Notes under the pieces: generated by a model
The model's input: the letters and a program-made list of their open reading frames with translations, nothing else
The model's database searches: none
Told to the model about the DNA's origin: nothing
From: Gemmatimonadota bacterium
Lineage (GTDB): Bacteria; Gemmatimonadota; Gemmatimonadetes; Gemmatimonadales; GWC2-71-9
Assembly: GCA_029863245.1 (NCBI GenBank)
Contig: JAOTVV010000001.1
Span: forward strand, 186,001 to 250,000
Length of the DNA: 64,000 nucleotides
Direction: 5' to 3'
Part shown: piece after piece, positions 39,508-47,403 of the stretch
How the letters are laid out: each line of letters starts with the position of its first letter
How positions within the stretch are numbered: position 1 is the first letter of the stretch
Translations under genes and position numbers: made by a program

Positions 39508-39789
39508 TCACCCGAATATCCTGCCGAACAGATCGATCAGAATCTTCGAGAACATCCAGTCCATGAGGCCGATGATCACGCCGATCACGATCACCAGAAT
39601 CGTGATCACGACGGTCGAACGGCGAAGGTCGTCCCAACTCGACCACGAGACCTTGCGCATCTCGGCCCGAACGTCTTGCAGGAACGCGTTGGATCGCTGC
39701 GCGAAGGCCACGGCCGGCTGTCGCCAGATCACCAGCGCCAACACCAGGGCGGCCAACGCCGCCAGGCCGATGAGGAGCGCGGGGCTCAC
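39508..39789 (-). CDS. secE: Preprotein translocase subunit SecE
   Basis: A 93-residue membrane subunit of the Sec translocon. The conserved core is FLQDVRAEMRKVSWSSWDDL followed by one membrane span. From the GTG at 39789 there is an additional N-terminal hydrophobic span (residues 4-21), more than the minimal one-span SecE has. The Shine-Dalgarno is weak, so the exact start is a little uncertain. Three bp after rpmG. Confidence 0.92.
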   Translation of the reverse strand: MSPALLIGLAALAALVLALVIWRQPAVAFAQRSNAFLQDVRAEMRKVSWSSWDDLRRSTVVITILVIVIGVIIGLMDWMFSKILIDLFGRIFG

Positions 39790-39792
39790 GAG

Positions 39793-39945
39793 CTACTTGG
39801 ACTCCCGATGCGACCGGTGGCCAACACACCGGGGACAGAACTTCCGCGTCTCCATGCGCTCCGGATGCTTCCGCCGGTTCTTCGTCGTGAAGTAGTTCCG
39901 GCTCTTACAGTCGGTGCACTCCAGAATGACCTTATCTCTTGGCAT
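39793..39945 (-). CDS. rpmG: 50S ribosomal protein L33 (bL33), zinc type
   Basis: A 50-residue protein starting MPRDKVILECTDCKSRNYFT. The CXXC pairs Cys10/Cys13 and Cys37/Cys40 make it the zinc-binding form. It sits between tuf and secE, a common location for rpmG. The gene is very short but the match to L33 is clear over its whole length. Confidence 0.95.
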   Translation of the reverse strand: MPRDKVILECTDCKSRNYFTTKNRRKHPERMETRKFCPRCVGHRSHRESK

Positions 39946-39996
39946 ATCGTTCCCCGGTCCGACCGGCGCCGTGCCCGTCCGACGACCAGCACACGC

Positions 39997-41190
39997 CTAT
40001 TTCAGGATCTTGGCAACCACGCCGGCGCCGACGGTGCGGCCGCCTTCGCGGATCGCAAACCGCAGCCCCTCCTCCATCGCAATCGGCGTGATCAACTCGA
40101 TCGTCATCTTCGTGTTGTCCCCCGGCATCACCATCTCCACCCCCGCCGGCAACTCCACGTCCCCCGTCACATCCGTCGTGCGAAAGTAGAACTGCGGCCG
40201 ATACCCCTTGAAAAACGGCGTGTGCCGGCCCCCCTCCTCCTTCGTCAACACGTACACCTCCGCCTCAAACCCCGTGTGCGGCGTCACCGACCCCGGCTGC
40301 GCCAACACCATCCCCCGCTCGATCTCCTCCTTGTCCACCCCCCGCAACAACAACCCCACGTTGTCCCCCGCCTGCCCCTCGTCCAAGAGCTTGCGGAACA
40401 TCTCCACCCCCGTCACCACCGTCTTCTTGTTCGCCCCAAACCCCACCATCTCCACCTCGTCCTGCAACTTCACCTTCCCCCGCTCGATCCGCCCCGTCGC
40501 CACCGTCCCCCGCCCCGTAATCGAAAAGACGTCCTCCACCGGCATCAAAAACGGCTTGTCAATGTCCCGCTCCGGCACCGGGATGTAGTTGTCCAGCGCC
40601 GTCAACAACTCGTCAATGCACTTCGTGTCGTCCGTCCCCGGCTCCCCATTCTGCAACGCCTTCAACGCCGACCCCTTGATCACCGGAATCTCGTCCCCCG
40701 GAAACTCGTAGCTCGACAACAACTCCCGCACCTCCAACTCCACCAACTCCAACAGCTCCGGGTCGTCCACCATGTCCACCTTGTTCAAAAACACCACGAT
40801 GTACGGCACGTTCACCTGCCGCGCCAGCAACACGTGCTCCCGCGTCTGCGGCATCGGCCCGTCCGCAGCACTCACCACCAGCACCGCCCCGTCCATCTGC
40901 GCCGCCCCCGTAATCATGTTCTTCACATAGTCCGCATGCCCCGGACAGTCCACGTGCGCGTAGTGCCGCGCCTCCGTCTGATACTCCAAGTGCGCCGTCG
41001 CAATCGTAATCCCCCGCTCCCGCTCCTCCGGCGCCTTGTCGATCTGGTCAAACGGCACAAAATCCGCCAACCCACGCTTGCTCTGTACCTCCGTAATCGC
41101 CGCCGTCAACGTCGTCTTCCCGTGGTCCACATGCCCAATCGTCCCCACGTTCACATGCGGCTTCGTCCGCTCAAACTTTGCCTTCGCCAT
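39997..41190 (-). CDS. tuf: Elongation factor Tu, copy 2 (tufB position)
   Basis: The 397-residue product is identical to that of the str-operon copy. I found only a synonymous T-for-C difference at 41179. Upstream and downstream flanks differ completely between the copies, so this is a true duplicate kept identical, most simply by gene conversion. It follows four tRNA genes as tufB does in E. coli. It shows the same GGG/ACG/GCG-heavy codon use. Confidence 0.98.
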   Translation of the reverse strand: MAKAKFERTKPHVNVGTIGHVDHGKTTLTAAITEVQSKRGLADFVPFDQIDKAPEERERGITIATAHLEYQTEARHYAHVDCPGHADYVKNMITGAAQMDGAVLVVSAADGPMPQTREHVLLARQVNVPYIVVFLNKVDMVDDPELLELVELEVRELLSSYEFPGDEIPVIKGSALKALQNGEPGTDDTKCIDELLTALDNYIPVPERDIDKPFLMPVEDVFSITGRGTVATGRIERGKVKLQDEVEMVGFGANKKTVVTGVEMFRKLLDEGQAGDNVGLLLRGVDKEEIERGMVLAQPGSVTPHTGFEAEVYVLTKEEGGRHTPFFKGYRPQFYFRTTDVTGDVELPAGVEMVMPGDNTKMTIELITPIAMEEGLRFAIREGGRTVGAGVVAKILK

Positions 41191-41325
41191 GGCTCGGAAT
41201 CCTCGGTGGAGTTGCTCGGTCCTCGTCGTCGGGTTTCACGTCATGCGCCCGGCACCACCGTGGGTCGTCGGAGATCGCAAGGCGCTCCCCGACACCCGAT
41301 CCGCCAGTCCGGACACGGTCCTCCA

Positions 41326-41397
41326 AGCTCGCGACGGGGATTGAACCCGTGACCTCCTCCTTACCAAGGAGGCGCTCTACCACTGAGCTACGCGAGC
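41326..41397 (-). tRNA. tRNA-Thr (anticodon GGU)
   Basis: The cloverleaf folds with acceptor GCTCGCG/CGCGAGC, D arm GCTC-GAGC, anticodon stem CCTCC/GGAGG around TTGGTAA (GGU) and T arm ACGGG-TTCAATC-CCCGT. CCA is not encoded. Last of four tRNAs before tuf, the E. coli thrT position. Confidence 0.95.
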
Positions 41398-41401
41398 AGC
41401 A

Positions 41402-41474
41402 AGCGGGCGACGGGACTCGAACCCGCGACCCTCAGCTTGGAAGGCTGATGCTCTACCAACTGAGCTACACCCGC
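41402..41474 (-). tRNA. tRNA-Gly (anticodon UCC)
   Basis: Acceptor GCGGGTG/CGCCCGC, D arm GCTC-GAGC, anticodon stem TCAGC/GCTGA around CTTCCAA (UCC) and T arm GCGGG-TTCGAGT-CCCGT (one mismatch-tolerant pair). CCA is not encoded. It corresponds to glyT. Confidence 0.94.
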
Positions 41475-41519
41475 GTCGCCACGACCCCAGTCGGACAAAC
41501 CGGCCACCGTCGCGACCAG

Positions 41520-41602
41520 TGGTGGGGGAAGGATTCGAACCTTCGTAGGCGTACGCCGGCAGATTTACAGTCTGCTCCCTTTGGCCGCTCGGGCACCCCA
41601 CC
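41520..41602 (-). tRNA. tRNA-Tyr (anticodon GUA)
   Basis: A class II tRNA of 83 nt with a long variable arm (CGGCGTACGCC region). Acceptor GGTGGGG/CCCCACC with discriminator A, anticodon stem GCAGA/TCTGC around CTGTAAA (GUA) and T arm AAGG-TTCGAAT-CCTT. CCA is not encoded. It corresponds to tyrU. Confidence 0.95.
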
Positions 41603-41682
41603 ATGCCCGCCTCGCTAACCGCCTCTCTCTGAGAGGCGCAGTCACACACACAGGGACGCCAAGGCGCCCCTGCGACAGGTAC

Positions 41683-41758
41683 TGGAGCTGACGAAGGGAC
41701 TCGAACCCTTAACCTGCTGATTACAAATCAGCTGCTCTGCCAATTGAGCTACGTCAGC
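41683..41758 (-). tRNA. tRNA-Thr (anticodon UGU)
   Basis: Acceptor GCTGACG/CGTCAGC, D arm GCTC-GAGC, anticodon stem GCTGA/TCAGC around TTTGTAA (UGU) and T arm AAGGG-TTCGAGT-CCCTT. Discriminator T is followed by an encoded CCA, the only one of the four with it. It is the promoter-proximal tRNA, equivalent to thrU. Confidence 0.95.
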
Positions 41759-41782
41759 CAAGCCCGTTTTCGTCAGACACTT

Positions 41783-41811
41783 AGGATAACCAGGGCGTGG
41801 GGCGGCGTCAA
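41783..41811 (-). promoter_or_regulatory. Sigma-70-type promoter of the tRNA-tuf-rpo block
   Basis: On the minus strand TTGACG (41811-41806) and TATCCT (41788-41783) are spaced 17 bp. The predicted start lies about 18 bp before tRNA-Thr(UGU). It is the best promoter match in the window. Confidence 0.7.
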
Positions 41812-41834
41812 CGCCGACCACAGGGTCCAAATCC

Positions 41835-41858
41835 GGGGTCCCGTGCCTCCAGGACCCC
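41835..41858 (-). terminator. Hairpin after cysS
   Basis: GGGGTCC and GGACCCC pair perfectly directly behind the cysS stop with a 10-base loop. The following GGATTTGG has only a short T-run, so termination may be partial or factor-assisted. Confidence 0.4.
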
Positions 41859-43304
41859 TCACCCCCGTCGCCGCCAACGCGTCCCGTCTGGGGTGTCCTC
41901 CAGCTCCACCCCTTGGGCCAGAAGTTCGTCCCGAATCGCGTCCGCCCGGGCAAAATCCCGGTCGGCCCGGGCCCGAGCCCGGTCGGCGATCAGGCCTTCC
42001 ACCCAGCGCTTGACCTCCTCGGCAACCGGGGCCGGCCCGGGAACGAGGTCCAGTACCGCCATCACCCCGTCGAGCGCCGTCAGCCCAGCTCGAGCCTCGG
42101 CCGGACCCCACCCCCCGTCGTCCAGCTCACGGTTGGCCGCCCTGATGAAGGAGAAGAGGGCCCCGATCGCCCGCGGGGCGCTGAGGTCGTCATCCATGGC
42201 TTCACGGAACTCGGCCAGAAACGTCCGGACCACCGGCGGATCGTCGGCCCGCCCCGACGATCCGCCGGCCGATTCCTCCGCAGCATGCTCCAGCCTGGCC
42301 CGGAAGTCACCGATCCGGCGCACACCCTCTACCGCAGCGTCCAACGCGTCGTCGGTGAAGTTGAGTGGCTGTCGATAGTGGGTCGAGAACAGGAGCATGC
42401 GGACGGCCGCCGGATCGAGCCCTTCCTCCTTGAGATCCCTCGCCGTCAGCGTATTGCCGAACCGCTTGGACATCTTGGTCCCGCGAATGAACAGGAACTC
42501 TCCGTGCAACCAGAACCGGGCAAACGGCCTGCCGGTCGCCCCCTCGGACTGGGCAATCTCGTTCTCGTGATGGGGGAAGACCAAGTCGACCCCCCCGGCG
42601 TGGATATCCAGGGTCTCGACCCCGAACCGCTGCCGGATCTCGGTGAGCGCCATGGCGGAGCACTCGAGATGCCAGCCGGGCCGACCGCGCCCGAACGGTG
42701 CATCCCACGCCGCGCCAACCTGCTCGTCTTGATCCGCGGCGGCTTTCCACAGAGCGAAATCCCGAACGTCCTCCTTGCTATACTCGTCGGTCGCCACCCG
42801 AGCCCCAGGTCGCAGCTCCCGTCGGTCCAGTTGCGACAGCTGCCCGTAGGTCGGGAACCGCTCCACCGCGTAATAGACCGACCCGTCGTCCCCCACGTAT
42901 GCGACCCCACGCTCCAGCAGGCGCTCCACGAGATCCACCATCGGCGCCACGTAGTCCGTCGCCCGTGGGTAGACGTCTGCCGGCCGGATGCGGAGATAGT
43001 CGCGATCCTCGAAGAACGCCCGGACAAACGGTTCCGTGTGGTCGGTGAGCGACACGCCGCGCTCCGCCGCGGCCTTGATCGTTCGGTCGTCGACGTCCGT
43101 CAGGTTCATGATGAAGAGGACGTCGAACCCCGAATACTCCAGGTAGCGGCGGAGCAAATCGCCGAAGACGAACGTCCGGAAGTTGCCGATGTGCGCGTAG
43201 TTGTAGACCGTGGGGCCGCACATATACACGGTGACGCGTGGCGGCGCCAACGGCTCGAACGCATCGAGACGGCGGGTGAGAGTGTTGTAGAGTTTGAGCG
43301 TCAT
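41859..43304 (-). CDS. cysS: Cysteinyl-tRNA synthetase
   Basis: Class I synthetase with 481 residues. HIGH-type motif AHIGN at 37-41 and KMSKR at 277-281. Zinc ligands include Cys29 (MCGPT), the Cys in HLECSAMA and His in PHHENE. The C-terminal DALR-like helical domain ends in DTPDGTRWRRRG. It has its own promoter and a leader hairpin; no T-box is seen. Confidence 0.97.
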   Translation of the reverse strand: MTLKLYNTLTRRLDAFEPLAPPRVTVYMCGPTVYNYAHIGNFRTFVFGDLLRRYLEYSGFDVLFIMNLTDVDDRTIKAAAERGVSLTDHTEPFVRAFFEDRDYLRIRPADVYPRATDYVAPMVDLVERLLERGVAYVGDDGSVYYAVERFPTYGQLSQLDRRELRPGARVATDEYSKEDVRDFALWKAAADQDEQVGAAWDAPFGRGRPGWHLECSAMALTEIRQRFGVETLDIHAGGVDLVFPHHENEIAQSEGATGRPFARFWLHGEFLFIRGTKMSKRFGNTLTARDLKEEGLDPAAVRMLLFSTHYRQPLNFTDDALDAAVEGVRRIGDFRARLEHAAEESAGGSSGRADDPPVVRTFLAEFREAMDDDLSAPRAIGALFSFIRAANRELDDGGWGPAEARAGLTALDGVMAVLDLVPGPAPVAEEVKRWVEGLIADRARARADRDFARADAIRDELLAQGVELEDTPDGTRWRRRG

Positions 43305-43319
43305 GCGTCGCCACCGACC

Positions 43320-43341
43320 CCGGACGGAGTGCGCCGTCCGG
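43320..43341 (-). promoter_or_regulatory. Leader hairpin before cysS
   Basis: CCGGACGG and CCGTCCGG form a perfect 8-bp stem with a 6-base loop, 15 bases before the cysS ATG. It lies in the predicted 5' leader and could affect ribosome access or mRNA stability. No U-tract follows. Confidence 0.4.
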
Positions 43342-43356
43342 CCCTTGGTGGCGGGT

Positions 43357-43384
43357 AAGCTAGCATCGGGATCGGATTGGTCAA
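43357..43384 (-). promoter_or_regulatory. Promoter candidate for cysS
   Basis: TTGACC (43384-43379) and TAGCTT (43362-43357), 16 bp apart on the minus strand, in the gap between the upstream membrane-protein gene and cysS. Confidence 0.45.
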
Positions 43385-43403
43385 CGCATGCCGACGCCCC
43401 CTC

Positions 43404-44138
43404 TCACCGGAGCACGATCTGAATCACCATGGGGCCGAACGCCCAGGTGAGGACACCAGCGCCGGCCAGGCACAGGATGGGGAGGGCCAGGTGCCAGGGC
43501 GCCCACGACCGACCATCAAGCGAGTGCAGCCCCAAGGCCCAGAGCCCCGCACACCAGACGGACACAAGATTGACCCGCGTCTCGAGGAGCTCCACCCATT
43601 CGGGGACAGTGACCGACCCAGCCCAGAAGAGCGCCGGGCCTGTGGCAAACCTGTGCGGGGCCATGATCGCGTCGCCCGCGGTCAGGTGGGCCCCTGGGCC
43701 GAGCAAGTAGGTGACCGCGAGCTCGCCCACACGCTGCACCACGAGCGGTGCCAGCCCGAGGCCGATCACGGCGACCAGGCCGGGACGTTGGTCGCGCGCC
43801 AGCATCAGCACCGGCTCGGCAGCCACGAGCACCAGGATCGCGGCCACGAGCAGCGTGGGCGAGGGAACGAGACGATCGACCACGATGAGCCGCAACACGC
43901 CGGCCCGCAGTACCTCCCGCTGCGCGTCGAGCGCAGCATCGCCGAGGGACACCAGCGTTCGATTGAGAATGGCCACCTGGCGCGGCACGGTCGCCACGCC
44001 GAGCGCGACCACGACGGCCCCTATGCTCGCAAGCGCCAGGATGGGCCTGCGAGCCTGCACGGCCCCGCGGTACGCCGTCCAGGGGTCGACGAGGGCGAGA
44101 CCAGGCAGCCGCCACCATTGGGCCAACCCCGTACTCAT
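43404..44138 (-). CDS. Multi-span membrane protein of an ABC cassette
   Basis: A 244-residue protein with about five hydrophobic segments (for example ILALASIGAVVVALGVATV and LLVAAILVLVAAEPVLML). The ATG at 44138 overlaps the stop of the ABC ATPase gene (ATGA). DPWTAYRGAV at the start is reminiscent of Yip1-like membrane proteins, but I cannot assign a family. Given its coupling to the ATPase and a second membrane protein, it is probably a membrane subunit or partner of that transporter. Confidence 0.7.
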   Translation of the reverse strand: MSTGLAQWWRLPGLALVDPWTAYRGAVQARRPILALASIGAVVVALGVATVPRQVAILNRTLVSLGDAALDAQREVLRAGVLRLIVVDRLVPSPTLLVAAILVLVAAEPVLMLARDQRPGLVAVIGLGLAPLVVQRVGELAVTYLLGPGAHLTAGDAIMAPHRFATGPALFWAGSVTVPEWVELLETRVNLVSVWCAGLWALGLHSLDGRSWAPWHLALPILCLAGAGVLTWAFGPMVIQIVLR

Positions 44139-45058
44139 CTGACCCGGTCCTCGACCGATACCGCCGCCACGAGGATGTCTTCCAACACGCGGTACCGCAC
44201 CCGTGAGGCGGCCACGGGTACCCGATCCTGACGACACACGGCGAGCACCTGTTCGACGGTGAGACCGCCGCGGAGCGGCACGGCAATCCCGTGCCCCATT
44301 CGGGATGCCCCGCGGAACGTCTCGAGGAGCCGCCCAACCCCGGCGAGCGCCGACCCGGTCAAGGTGAGCTCGGCGACACGCTCTCTGACCAGGGTAGCCG
44401 TGGACACGTCGGCGCAGACCCTGCCTCTCGCCAAGACGATGACCCGAGTGGCGATTCGCTCGAGCGTCCCCAGATCATGAGACGCCACCAAGACCAGGCG
44501 CCCAGCCGCGGCGAGATCGGCGATGTGCCCCCGCAATCGCCGCCGCACCAGCGGATCGATGGCGTTCAGCGTTTCGTCGAGCACGAGGACGTGGTCCCCG
44601 GCAATTGCAGCTGCCCCAAGGGCCAACCGCTGAGCCATCCCCCGTGAATAGGTTGCAATGCGGCGCCCCACGAACTCGCCCAGATCGGCGAAGCCGATGG
44701 CCCAACCCATCAGGCGGTCCCGTGCGGCCGCCGACGGCGCACGATGGGACGCGACATAGGTGAGCCATTCCAATCCCGTAAGCTCCGGTGGCGCGATCGG
44801 CGGATCGGGGGCAAGCCCGACCGCGTGCCGAGCCGCCAAGGTGCCCGCACGGCAACCGGCCACGACCATCTCGCCACTCGTGAGCGTCATGTCGCCGGCG
44901 ATTGCCCTGAGCAGGGTCGTCTTTCCGGCACCGTTGGGGCCCACGACACCCACGATCTCTCCCGGCTCGGCGGCGAATGTACAGTCGACCAGGGCAGCGC
45001 GTCGCCGGCGACCGCTCCCGAAGCTGCGACCGACCGATCGGCACTCGAGCAGCGGCAT
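44135..45058 (-). CDS. ABC transporter ATP-binding protein
   Basis: A 307-residue ATPase. Walker A GPNGAGKT (40-47), signature YSRGMAQR (137-144), Walker B VLVLDE (Asp161-Glu162) and switch His194 are present. The signature lacks the usual SGGQ spelling but fits the CcmA/ABC-2 exporter group. A C-terminal extension of about 80 residues is of the kind found in ABC-2 exporters. The ATG overlaps the upstream gene stop (TGATG). Substrate unknown. Confidence 0.88.
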   Translation of the reverse strand: MPLLECRSVGRSFGSGRRRRAALVDCTFAAEPGEIVGVVGPNGAGKTTLLRAIAGDMTLTSGEMVVAGCRAGTLAARHAVGLAPDPPIAPPELTGLEWLTYVASHRAPSAAARDRLMGWAIGFADLGEFVGRRIATYSRGMAQRLALGAAAIAGDHVLVLDETLNAIDPLVRRRLRGHIADLAAAGRLVLVASHDLGTLERIATRVIVLARGRVCADVSTATLVRERVAELTLTGSALAGVGRLLETFRGASRMGHGIAVPLRGGLTVEQVLAVCRQDRVPVAASRVRYRVLEDILVAAVSVEDRVR

Positions 45059-45786
45059 CAGGACCCACCCCGCCCCGAGTGAGCCGGCAACCGTACCGCC
45101 CCCCATGCTGCCACCACCACCCCGAGCACGACCCAGCCGGCGAGCAGGATGGCGTCGAGCGCAAGGCCCTCGACATGCAGCCGATCCGCCCGCCAGCCAA
45201 GTGGCAGGACGTTCCAAAGCCACACGATGGGACGCTGGACATGTGGCCAGGCCTCGAGCAAGGCGAACATACCCGATGGGGGGATCCCTCCGAGCCACAC
45301 GAGGAGAAGCCCAAGGGAGGCCGCGCCGCTCGCGCCGACGAGCGGCCCGAGGCTGAGGGCGAGGGTCCCCACGGCTCCGGCATACACCCAGCCGACCAGC
45401 GCCAGTCGCGCCACTTCCGGCCACCCTCCGACCGGGCCAACCAGCACGGAGGCTGCGCCGACGACGATCGGCCCCAGCAGCACGGCAACTCCTGCCATCC
45501 GCCCGACCGAATGCACCCACCCCGGTGCGGCCACCCGGCGGACAGCGGCGAGCGCCGGCCCCGTGGCCAGCAACTGCGATCCGGCCACCGCCATCAGTGA
45601 CCCGCACGCGACGAACGTGAGTCGCCCCGCCGCCGCCAGGCTCTCGCCGACCCCTCCGAAGACGCCCATGCCTGTCAGCACCGCGGCCAGGAGCACAACG
45701 AGCTGCACTGCCCGATTCCGGATGACCAACTGCAACCCCACCACGCACTCCGCGCGGAAAGCCAACGCCAGCGACCCGGCACTCAT
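45058..45786 (-). CDS. Membrane protein, putative ABC permease
   Basis: A 242-residue protein with about six hydrophobic spans (VQLVVLLAAVLTGMGVFGG, VAVLLGPIVVGAASVLVG, ALSLGPLVGASGAASLGLLL and others). It directly precedes and overlaps the ATPase gene, which suggests it is the permease of the pair. No diagnostic motif was recognised. No Shine-Dalgarno is evident before its ATG. Confidence 0.7.
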   Translation of the reverse strand: MSAGSLALAFRAECVVGLQLVIRNRAVQLVVLLAAVLTGMGVFGGVGESLAAAGRLTFVACGSLMAVAGSQLLATGPALAAVRRVAAPGWVHSVGRMAGVAVLLGPIVVGAASVLVGPVGGWPEVARLALVGWVYAGAVGTLALSLGPLVGASGAASLGLLLVWLGGIPPSGMFALLEAWPHVQRPIVWLWNVLPLGWRADRLHVEGLALDAILLAGWVVLGVVVAAWGAVRLPAHSGRGGS

Positions 45787-45799
45787 GGGGAGAACTCGA

Positions 45800-45820
45800 G
45801 GGGGGGCACGAGGCCCCCCC
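45800..45820 (-). terminator. GC hairpin after the small secreted protein gene
   Basis: GGGGGGGC and GCCCCCCC pair over 8 bp with loop CTCGT. It lies between the small-protein stop and the permease start. There is no U-run, so it could be a weak terminator or a stability element. Confidence 0.4.
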
Positions 45821-45862
45821 TCCGCGTCCAGCCGATCGGTGAGTCCACTGAGAACGAAGCGA

Positions 45863-46084
45863 TCACGTGGGATCGAACGCGTAGCACATCCCGGTGCGAA
45901 TCAAGTAGCAGTAGCCGCGGACGGCCGTCATATATGGGTCCCACCCTTTGAATTCGTTGTCGCATGTGGTGATGGCCTCGGCCATACACTTCGCGAGCTT
46001 GTCCTGCCGGGCATCGGCCGGTTGCGGGTTGGGCAGCATCGCCACCGCTCCGGCCAGGAGCAGGCTAGTCATGAGAGCTTTCAT
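45863..46084 (-). CDS. Small secreted cysteine-containing protein
   Basis: A 73-residue product. The ATG at 46084 is preceded by AAGGAGGACCGG, the best Shine-Dalgarno in the area. MKALMTSLLLAGAVAMLPNP looks like a signal peptide with cleavage near PADA. The mature part of about 50 residues has four Cys (AKCMAE, TTCDNE, RGYCYL, TGMCYA), suggesting two disulfides in the periplasm. I do not recognise the family. It lies between the AI-2E permease and the ABC cassette. Confidence 0.65.
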   Translation of the reverse strand: MKALMTSLLLAGAVAMLPNPQPADARQDKLAKCMAEAITTCDNEFKGWDPYMTAVRGYCYLIRTGMCYAFDPT

Positions 46085-46260
46085 CCGGTCCTCCTTCACG
46101 ACGGTGCGTGAGGCTGGGGACCGGCTGGACTGCGTGGGATACGATAGGTGAGAGGCAGGACCGCCAGCGCGGCTGAATCGCGCGGCGGGGGCCAAATTAT
46201 CGCTGACGGGGCGGACCCACCCGGCTGGAGCTCGCTAGCGCCGCTCGTCGCGGCGGCACG

Positions 46261-47403
46261 TCACTTGGCTGGCGCGGGGGCGTCCTCTTCGACCATCACC
46301 ACCTTCCTCTCACCGGTCATAGACTCCACCAGTACCGCCTTCGGGGCGCGGGACGGATCCTGATCTCCGTAGACCTGGCCAAACAAGATGTGGCGGGTGA
46401 GGACCATGACGGTGGCCAGCGTGGGCACCGCCACGACGAGGCCCAAGGGCCCCATCAGGGTGGCCATGGCCAACACACTGAAGATCGTGAGCACCGGTGG
46501 CAGACTCACGCGTTCCTCGAAAATGAGGGGGGCGACCACGTTCGCCTCGACGAGGTGGATGATGACGCCCAGCCCGAGGACGGCCGTGGCATGGACCCCG
46601 CCGCTGACGCTCAGCATGAGCAGGGCCGGGAGGATGGTCGACACCGTCGATCCGAAGAACGGAACGATCGCCACTACGCCCGTGAAGACGCCGAAGCCCA
46701 ACGCATACGGTACCTGCAAGATCCAGAGACCGATGATCGTGAGAACGGCGAGCACCAGCATGGCGAAGAGCTGAGCCCAGATCCAGGTGCGGAGCGTGCC
46801 GCCGAGGTCGGCGGCAATCGTGCGGGCCAGATGCCGGAACCGGGGTGGCACCAGCGCGAGCATCCCGTTGCGGTAGAGGGACGGGTTGCGCGCGATGTAG
46901 ATGGCCATGGCCAGCACGGCCACGAGCTCGATGGCCAGCTTGCCGCCCGCCTGCAGATATCCGACCAGCGACCCCCGCACGAAGTTCATGGCGTCGTCGA
47001 TGACCGTCTGGACCACGCCCCCTCCCTGAGGTCCCAGGGCCGTGCCTTCCAGCACGGGGTAGCGCTCGGCGAGCCTGGCGAGCAGGGCTTCCAGGTCCCC
47101 CGCACGCCGCGGAATCGAGCCAATCAGATCCTGGGCTTGAGCCACGACGGGAGGAAGCACCAGCGCGCCGATGCCGGCCATGGCGAGCAGGGTCCCCACC
47201 ACAGCGACGGCGAGCGCAGTGGTTCTCGGGAAGGCCACTTGGCGCACCAGGAGGTCGGTCAGGGCCGAAAGGTAGACCCCGACGAGGGCCGCCATGAAGA
47301 GCAAGATGGCCACCTCCCTGATGCGCCCAAGGACGAGCAACAAAAGGGCGGCGACGAAGAGAAGGATCAACGTCACCGCCAGACTCCGCTCCTCGGAACG
47401 CAT
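46261..47403 (-). CDS. AI-2E family transporter (PerM/TqsA-like)
   Basis: A 380-residue membrane protein with seven or eight spans. The family signatures are the periplasmic helical region and the C-terminal GVVAIVPFFGSTVSTILPAL and VEANVVAPLIFEERVSLPP blocks. Members export small molecules, including AI-2 or sodium; the cargo here is unknown. The ATG overlaps the pspA stop by one base (TGATG; a TTG just before it is also possible), so it is probably made together with PspA. Confidence 0.88.
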   Translation of the reverse strand: MRSEERSLAVTLILLFVAALLLLVLGRIREVAILLFMAALVGVYLSALTDLLVRQVAFPRTTALAVAVVGTLLAMAGIGALVLPPVVAQAQDLIGSIPRRAGDLEALLARLAERYPVLEGTALGPQGGGVVQTVIDDAMNFVRGSLVGYLQAGGKLAIELVAVLAMAIYIARNPSLYRNGMLALVPPRFRHLARTIAADLGGTLRTWIWAQLFAMLVLAVLTIIGLWILQVPYALGFGVFTGVVAIVPFFGSTVSTILPALLMLSVSGGVHATAVLGLGVIIHLVEANVVAPLIFEERVSLPPVLTIFSVLAMATLMGPLGLVVAVPTLATVMVLTRHILFGQVYGDQDPSRAPKAVLVESMTGERKVVMVEEDAPAPAK

